Source: Salisapilia sapeloensis
Lineage: Eukaryota > Oomycota > Peronosporomycetes > Peronosporales > Salisapiliaceae
Assembly: GCA_023334545.1 (NCBI GenBank)
Contig: JAADVB010000152.1
Span: forward strand, 1 to 46,923
Reading direction: 5' to 3'
DNA: 46,923 bases
The position numbers and the translations under genes are program-made. Under the pieces are notes generated by a model that did no database searches, was not told the DNA's origin, and saw only the letters and a program-made list of their open reading frames with translations. This document shows, piece by piece, positions 41,089-46,923 of this stretch. Numbering within the stretch: the first letter of the stretch is position 1; every line of letters starts with the position of its first letter.

Positions 41089-43005
41089 ATGTCTTCGAAC
41101 GAACCTGCCAAGACCGAGGGCGAGGCTCCCCTCAGCAAGAACGAGCTTAAGCGCCGTCTCAAGGCTGAGAAGGCTGCGAAAGCCAAAGAAGAGAAGGCCA
41201 AGAAGCGTGCCGAGCAAGCCGCCGCAAACCCGAGCTCCAAGCCCAAGCTCGACCAGGATGAAGATTTGGACCCGACGGCGTACTTCGCCAACCGTGAGAA
41301 GGCTCTAGCGGAATTGGAAGCGCAAGGCATCAATCCTTACCCGCACAAGTTCAACGTCACCATCACGTTGCCCGACTTCCACGCCAAGTACTCGGACGTG
41401 GAAGACGGTGCGCACATTGACGACACGGAAGTGTCTGTCGCTGGCCGCGTTCACAGCAAGAGAGCATCCGGACAAAAGCTCGTGTTCTACGACATCCATG
41501 CGGACGGCAAGAAGCTTCAGGTCATGTCGAGTCTAGCCAACTTTGACGGCTCGGAAGAAGAGTTTGCCCAGATTCATAACGTTCTCAAGCGAGGAGACAT
41601 TGTCGGTGTGTCCGGTTCCCCCGGCAAGTCGAAAAAGGGTGAATTGAGCATCTTCCCCAAGAAACTCACGCTCCTATCTCCATGCATGCATATGCTCCCG
41701 ACGGCCCACTACGGCCTCAAACTCTCTGACACGCGCTACCGTCAGCGATACTTGGATTTGATCCTGAACGACGAGACGCGCCACATCTTCGAAACGCGCG
41801 CCAAAATCATCCAGTTCATGCGTTCGTTCCTAGAATCGTACAACTTTTTGGAAGTCGAGACGCCGTTGATGAACATGATTGCTGGAGGTGCCACCGCCAA
41901 GCCGTTCGTGACGTACCACAACGACTTGCACATGAACCTCTTCATGCGTGTTGCCCCGGAATTGTATCTGAAGCAATTGATTATTGGTGGCCTCGACCGC
42001 GTCTACGAGATCGGGCGTCAATTCCGTAATGAAAGCATGGACTTGACGCACAACCCAGAGTTTACCACATGTGAATTTTACCAAGCCTACGCGGACTACA
42101 ACGACCTCATTACGTTCACGGAAGAACTGTTTTCGAAAATGGTGAAACAGATCACAGGTAGCTACCTCTTGACGATTCAGAAAGAAGCGGGTGAGGAACC
42201 GATTACGATTGACTTTGAACCCCCATTCACGCGCGTGAAGATGGTTCCAGCAATTGAAGAAGCAACGGGCACGAAAATCCCGATTGACAAGCCAGAAGAG
42301 TGTACCCAAGTGCTTGAACAGCTTGTGAACAAGTACGGATTGGACTGCTCGCCGCCGCGATCCATTGCTCGACTGTTGGACAAGCTCGTCGAGTACTTTA
42401 TTGAGGACAACAAGGAGTACTGGAAGAAGCCGTTCTTTATTATGGACCACCCGGTCTACAACAGTCCGTTGGCCAAGTACCACCGGGAAACCCCTGGCTT
42501 GACGGAACGCTTTGAACTTTTCTTTGCCGGAAGTGAAATCTGTAACGCGTACACGGAGCTCAACCACCCCAAAATCCAGCGTGAACGTTTCATTGAGCAA
42601 GTGCGACAGGCTGCGGCCGGTGATGACGAAGCCCAACCGCACGACGAAGGTTTCTGTACCGCCATGGAGTACGCGTTGCCGCCAACTGGTGGATGGGGAG
42701 GCGGAATTGACCGCATGACCATGTTCCTGACCAACTGCTTCAACATCAAGGAAGTGCTCTTGTTCCCTGCTATGAAACCGGAAGAGCAACCGAAGGCGGC
42801 TGCAAATGACGAGGTGGATCTGAAGAAACTTGAAGAGACGCTAGCAGACTCGACTTTCTTGAACGGCAAGAGTCCGTCCAAGAAGGATGCGGATACGTAT
42901 GAAAAGGTGGAAAAGATGGAGGTTGACAAGACCAAGTACCCGAATGTGGCCAAGTGGGTCGACTTTGTCGCTGCCTTCCCGCTCGAACTCCGATCGACAT
43001 GGTAA
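41089..43005 (+). CDS. KARS: Cytosolic lysyl-tRNA synthetase, class II, with C-terminal GST-C-like extension
   Basis: A single exon of 638 residues. A Lys/Glu/Ala-rich N-terminal helix ([20 protein letters not shown]) binds tRNA in eukaryotic LysRS. The OB-fold anticodon-binding domain spans about 85-210 ([20 protein letters not shown]). The class II core has motif 2 in [20 protein letters not shown] with [12 protein letters not shown] and motif 3 in [13 protein letters not shown], plus [10 protein letters not shown]. Beyond the normal end, about 65 extra residues ([20 protein letters not shown]; then [15 protein letters not shown]) resemble the small GST-C-like domain of EF-1 beta, with its PSxxDAxxY and KWxxFVxxF pattern. 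No organellar presequence is seen, so the product should charge tRNA-Lys in the cytosol. Base use is GC-richer than the flanks, fitting high expression. Confidence 0.95.
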   Translation: MSSNEPAKTEGEAPLSKNELKRRLKAEKAAKAKEEKAKKRAEQAAANPSSKPKLDQDEDLDPTAYFANREKALAELEAQGINPYPHKFNVTITLPDFHAKYSDVEDGAHIDDTEVSVAGRVHSKRASGQKLVFYDIHADGKKLQVMSSLANFDGSEEEFAQIHNVLKRGDIVGVSGSPGKSKKGELSIFPKKLTLLSPCMHMLPTAHYGLKLSDTRYRQRYLDLILNDETRHIFETRAKIIQFMRSFLESYNFLEVETPLMNMIAGGATAKPFVTYHNDLHMNLFMRVAPELYLKQLIIGGLDRVYEIGRQFRNESMDLTHNPEFTTCEFYQAYADYNDLITFTEELFSKMVKQITGSYLLTIQKEAGEEPITIDFEPPFTRVKMVPAIEEATGTKIPIDKPEECTQVLEQLVNKYGLDCSPPRSIARLLDKLVEYFIEDNKEYWKKPFFIMDHPVYNSPLAKYHRETPGLTERFELFFAGSEICNAYTELNHPKIQRERFIEQVRQAAAGDDEAQPHDEGFCTAMEYALPPTGGWGGGIDRMTMFLTNCFNIKEVLLFPAMKPEEQPKAAANDEVDLKKLEETLADSTFLNGKSPSKKDADTYEKVEKMEVDKTKYPNVAKWVDFVAAFPLELRSTW

Positions 43006-43659
43006 AGAAAGAGATAAGAAAGCTAAGAAAGGTTTTTCTTTGCATTGCCTACGTGCCCTGTGACACTTTCGTTGGACTTGTCGCACGAAGGAACACCTGT
43101 GCGACTGACTCGCGTTGGAATTATGCTTGACATCGTCCACCTCTCTATCTATCGAGGATGGCTCCAATGCGGAGAATGAGTGTTTTTACTGACCTGAAGA
43201 TCCGACCAGCTTCCCTTGAAGCTACGTCAATTCGGCCTGCACCCATATCTAATTCCTCCTAATTAGTTTCCATTTCCTACACATCCAGTCGTTTTAGCTT
43301 GTCAGCATGACGATAATCCGTAGCTATTACTTATTAAATCCCTGTGCCTGGACCGTAATCTTCCCTTCGACACGCAACCAAGCGTAGATCGCGCAGTTGA
43401 AAGCTTTAGCAGCGGAGAAGAAAAAGTGACCGCCGTGAGGACGACAGCAAGTCTATAGTACGCCGGTTCGCCCTTCATAGAACTACGTTTTTGCCCCTCT
43501 ATCTAGGACTCTTGGGCTGTCACATCCCTCGCGATTGGCTCCCTAAAAGCCGCACGCTTTTCATTATTCGAGCTCCATTACGTTTGCAAAGTACAGAAGA
43601 ACCAGCGCTGGGATTTTTACCAAATTTGTACCTCAGAAGGAAAATTAGAGACGAACGTC
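43006..43659. other. Intergenic region upstream of the cyclase-like gene
   Basis: A 654-base spacer between two plus-strand genes. It should contain the LysRS 3' end and the cyclase-like promoter. A plus frame at 43491-43862 overlaps the next gene in another frame and is rejected. Confidence 0.5.
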
Positions 43660-45652
43660 ATGCTCTGGACTCCATTGGCTGCCGCCATCATGCTGGCGTC
43701 CAGCTTCGCCACAGCCGCGACGACAGTCAGCTTGCGTCGACATTGGGACCTGCACATCTCCAGTGTCCGGTGGTTATTCATACTCTTGTTCCTTTATCTG
43801 TGGCTGTGGAGCTCGTCCAGAACCGTCTACTGCCTCTGGATGTGGATGCGACCCGCAGATGACGACGACGAGGACACTAGCAACCTAAACGCGATGCAGC
43901 TCGACCAGCTGGTCATGAATGCCATTCTCCACTTACCCGAGTCCGGCAATGGATGGGTCAGTGCAGTCCTCTGCTTTGGCGATGCTGCGCTCTTCGGCGT
44001 CGCCTTGTGGATGATCCCTCTCATGTACGAGTTATCGAAAATTGCCGCAAATGCAATGGATCGAGGTGTCGAGCGAGAGCGAAAAAAAATTAATTTGTAC
44101 TATCGCGTCGTCCACGTCGGTGTCGCTATCTTCGCTGTGACAGAGATTTCCCTAGCGATTGCCTTTGGCGGCTACTCACACGAAACCCACAAGTGTCTTT
44201 TTCTGATTTATGCACTTCAGCTCGCGAGTGTCGTCTACTCTTTGTTCTTGCTCATCAAACTCAATCGCAACGGTCGAAAATATGAGAATGTGCATGGGCA
44301 ATTTATGGCGTCACCGATCTATCAACGGCTTAAACGCATCTTGTACGTATGCCCCACGTTGCCTTTTTCTAGGTACATTTGAAATTCAAAACAGGACTAA
44401 CTGGCTATATAGATTGATTTACGCCCTCTTTTCGCTACAGTTTCAAGTGTGCTCCTTTGTATTGTACGCAGTGCCGACAGCCGCGTCCACGGCGTTCCTG
44501 ACTTATTTTAGCATTAGTCTGTTACTTTATCACGCGACTCCGTTCATGCTATCCATTGCCACATCTTGTAGCCAATTCTGTGTATTACGAACATGCTCCT
44601 GTTGTATGCCATCTGATTTGGAGGCGCAATGTCATTCAAGGTTGATGCACTACGAGTGTGAAGCTCCTCCGTTGTCCATGGATGATGACGCGAATACGCA
44701 AGGAAACGCAGGCCAGGCAAATACGTCGTCCTACGTACCACCGACGACGACAAACTGTGGCACGTCTTCCAATAAGGCCATCACCAGCACCCACAGCACT
44801 GTCTCGATTCCGTATGCATACAGTGCACCTCGCGTCAATCCTGTCTTTGTATTCACGGACATTGAATCCTCCAGTGAACTCTGGGCCATCGGCGACGGCC
44901 GGATCATGCAGCGTGCAACCGAACTGCATGACGACATCCTACGGTCGTCACTTATGAAACATCGAGGGTATGAAATCACGACATGCGGTGACTCGTTCCA
45001 ACTTGCTTTCCATACTATCCGAGAGGCAGTCGAGTACTGTTTGGACATCCAGTTCCAGCTCTTGGCCGCCCCTTGGCCAAAAGATATGCACAACCTAATC
45101 CCGGCAACACAGTACGTGAAGAAACGAGGGCGACTGTTATTTTCCGGGTTGAGGGTTCGGATGGGTATCCACGACGCAGCTGACGCCGACGGTCCGTTGG
45201 TCCACAACACGCACGCCGTGACGGGCAAGATGACGTATACAGGTGCTGCTGAAGTCATTGCGCACGAGTTAGGAGATTTAGGTAGTGGTGGTCAGATTCT
45301 GGTGACGCAGAGGATTGCAGAGTGGGTGAAAGCGTATGAAGATCTATTAGCGATCGATTGTGCAGTAGAACACGTGGGAGACTACTCGATTCCGGCCTTA
45401 CGTACACATCTCGAAATTTTCCAACTGAGTCCGATGGTACTGGTTGGCCGAAAGAAGACATTTGCGATGACGTTGAGGAGGAGAGTGTCGAGCGTATCCT
45501 TCTTTCCGGGCACGCCGTCGACGATAAGTAATAGCAGTCGACAGCGATTGTCGAGCTACGAAGCAGCGAGAAGGCTGTCGAGACACTCGTCCCAAATGTC
45601 CGTGATACTGCCCGAGACAAGCTCTTTTTACCAGAGAGCAACGAGCATGTGA
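43660..45652 (+). CDS. Seven-TM protein with atypical class III nucleotidyl cyclase domain (2 exons)
   Basis: Exons 43660-44342 and 44413-45652 (70-base intron) give 640 residues. About seven hydrophobic segments fill residues 1-300 (including LFILLFLYLWLW, FGVALWMIPLMYEL, VGVAIFAVTEISLAIAF and SISLLLYHATPFMLSI), with a cytosolic C-terminus. Residues about 370-575 form a class III cyclase domain: FTDIESSSELW with metal Asp377, and TTCGDSFQLAF with metal Asp421, spaced 44 residues apart as in the family. The purine-binding Lys is Thr417 (YEITTCGD instead of YEVKTxGD), and the transition-state Asn and Arg are Thr504 and Glu508 (TYTGAAEVIAHE instead of VNxAAR). SGGQILVTQRI is conserved. The domain may therefore be inactive or use a different chemistry. 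It could act as a receptor-like regulator. Confidence 0.82.
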
Positions 45653-46717
45653 GTTCTGGCCAGGTAGAAATAAAGAAAATGTGGTATAGGATGATACGAG
45701 CGATTAAATTTAAATAAAGAATGTATAGATGCTTTTTCATTGCCAAGTGCACAATGAACAGACAGTAGATATGCTTAGGGAGCTTTGTTTATAGGTCAAG
45801 TGAAGCAATGGTATGAAGCTGGCATACAGTTAGACTTTTGATTGCTCCCGTGATGTCATGCACTTTTATATGAACAAATAAAACCAAGAAATAATTGTAT
45901 CATTTACAAAGTGCTGTAGAGGTGGAGGAAGAATCTAGGCTAGGGCAATCCAAGCATTTATACTACTATGTGGCTAAAAGCCGAATGCGAGTCAATACGA
46001 ATGCACAGAGTGATTATTATTCGACATGCCTTGTTCATATTGATGCTTAGAAATGTAAATGGAAAAGTATAGAACAAAAACATCTCTTGGTGAACTTTTC
46101 GTGGCAGCATTCTGATCGCAGGTCTTCCACTAATGCATATCTTATGGTGCATGATAGAGAGTGAGTCTAGAAAGTTACAGATAGCAGTGACTTGATATAA
46201 AGTTTTTTTCACTTTTTTCTTTCTACCAAGCACTTGATGCTGACACCCAAGCAATGGGCAAACATCAAGTGGCAATGTAGATCCGCTTAATCTTCAGAGC
46301 TGGGTTTTAAGATATGTGGAGGTAAAGATCGTATACGGCGCACTACGAAAGAAAGAAGGATTTGAGGAAAGTCGTCTGGCGTACGAGAAATGGAAAGTTG
46401 GGTTGGGATGAGATCCATAGAATGATTTCTGCTTACGACGGACGAGTATGGCAGGCTACGACGGACGAAGGACAGGTGATGGGTTTTCTAAATCAAGCGA
46501 AGGCGGTAGAAGACATGAAGATTCTAATAAGATACTCAGGCATTCCATTCACTCTTCTTGAACTTCTCGTCATGCTCGGGCATGCAATCAGTACAATTAG
46601 CAGTGCTCAACTATTCTAGGCCAAGACGCGAGGTATCATCGTAGTCACTGAACCAAAGCATATTTGGTTAGAAGACTTGGAGGCTAATGCTCATATTGCT
46701 ACATCTTTCCTTCTGGG
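45653..46717. other. Intergenic region, no supported gene
   Basis: About 1.07 kb, AT-rich, between the cyclase-like gene and the dehydrogenase tail. A plus frame at 46362-46619 starts with TTG and has no recognisable features; short protein-like bits near 46350-46400 in another frame (EESRLAYEKWKVGLG) are broken by stops. Confidence 0.45.
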
Positions 46718-46923
46718 TTACCATGACATTAGCTTCCCTTCGTGATCATACCATTTGTCGCTAATGCTGGATGACATTTTCGGCAGTACGTTGCTCATGA
46801 TGCTATTTGCGCTGTCACCGATACTGAGAGCTCCGTTATGTCCGTCCAAGTTCGTAGACACGTGGCCTGGAGGTAAAAGGAAGACACTGATGCTCTCCTT
46901 CTTCATATCTTCACAAAGACTCA
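46718..46923 (-). CDS. Short-chain dehydrogenase/reductase, C-terminal part (5' end beyond window)
   Basis: The minus-strand frame is open from the right edge to TAA at 46718-46720 and gives 67 residues. The sequence MKKESISVFLLPPGHVSTNLDGHN and onward matches the region after the catalytic helix in SDR enzymes of the C-factor/carbonyl-reductase-like group (usual form SVxLLHPGWVxTDMGG), followed by the typical LSxxxSVxGML-like helix (here LSIGDSANSIMSNV) and the closing YxxxGKxxxW (YDHEGKLMSW). The catalytic Ser-Tyr-Lys and the Rossmann fold lie outside the window. The substrate is unknown. Confidence 0.8.
   Translation of the reverse strand, partial: SLCEDMKKESISVFLLPPGHVSTNLDGHNGALSIGDSANSIMSNVLPKMSSSISDKWYDHEGKLMSW

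Noticed and set aside
46362-46619. 85-codon plus frame near the right end
   Set aside because: It starts with TTG and has no recognisable motif; neighbouring protein-like bits in other frames are interrupted by stops.

Overview
The window is nuclear DNA from a eukaryote with compact genes and very short introns, most likely an oomycete (Stramenopiles, Peronosporales or Albuginales-like). Nine genes can be spliced with introns of about 51-70 bases, almost all GT..AG, and every join restores a recognisable protein. The gene content also fits: START plus FYVE-type zinc-finger proteins, a small secreted protein with degenerate RXLR-like motifs, large OSCA/TMEM63 channels, a mucin-like surface protein, and a nuclear SmpB, which suits a lineage whose mitochondria have been reported to keep tmRNA. 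Genus cannot be set from the sequence alone.

Layout. 1-6.4 kb: the tail of a gene, a small secreted effector-like protein (-), a 1.7 kb gap, an MFS sugar transporter (+) and a repeat-rich type I surface protein (-). 6.8-16 kb, dense housekeeping genes: a TMEM267-like membrane protein (+), a SART3/Prp24-type U6 snRNP factor (-), a Rab5-group GTPase (-), a coiled-coil/helical protein of unknown role (+), a mitochondrial-type SmpB (-) and a PLP aminotransferase (-). 16.7-34.8 kb: a Tubby-like protein (+), two paralogous OSCA/TMEM63 channels in opposite orientation, and between them condensin II subunit H2 (+), a START-FYVE protein (-) and a dysbindin-like coiled-coil protein (+); then a CASTOR-like ACT-domain protein (-) and a 57-residue Pmp3 proteolipid (+). 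34.8-41.0 kb: a gene-poor stretch with one intact RING-H2 gene, one doubtful ORF and, on the minus strand, a chain of coding-like fragments broken by stops and frameshifts, read here as a decayed multi-exon gene. 41.1-46.9 kb: cytosolic lysyl-tRNA synthetase with a C-terminal GST-C-like extension (+), a seven-TM protein with a class III cyclase domain lacking key catalytic residues (+), and the C-terminus of a short-chain dehydrogenase (-) cut by the window edge.

The genes do not form an operon or biosynthetic cluster. Several fall into shared themes: endosomal traffic (Rab5-like, START-FYVE, dysbindin-like), nutrient and membrane signalling (CASTOR-like, OSCA pair, cyclase-like), and RNA or translation quality control (SART3, SmpB, LysRS). 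The items most worth follow-up are the nuclear-encoded SmpB with a presequence-like N-terminus, the CASTOR-like gene, the atypical cyclase, the LysRS extension and the decayed gene at 38-41 kb.
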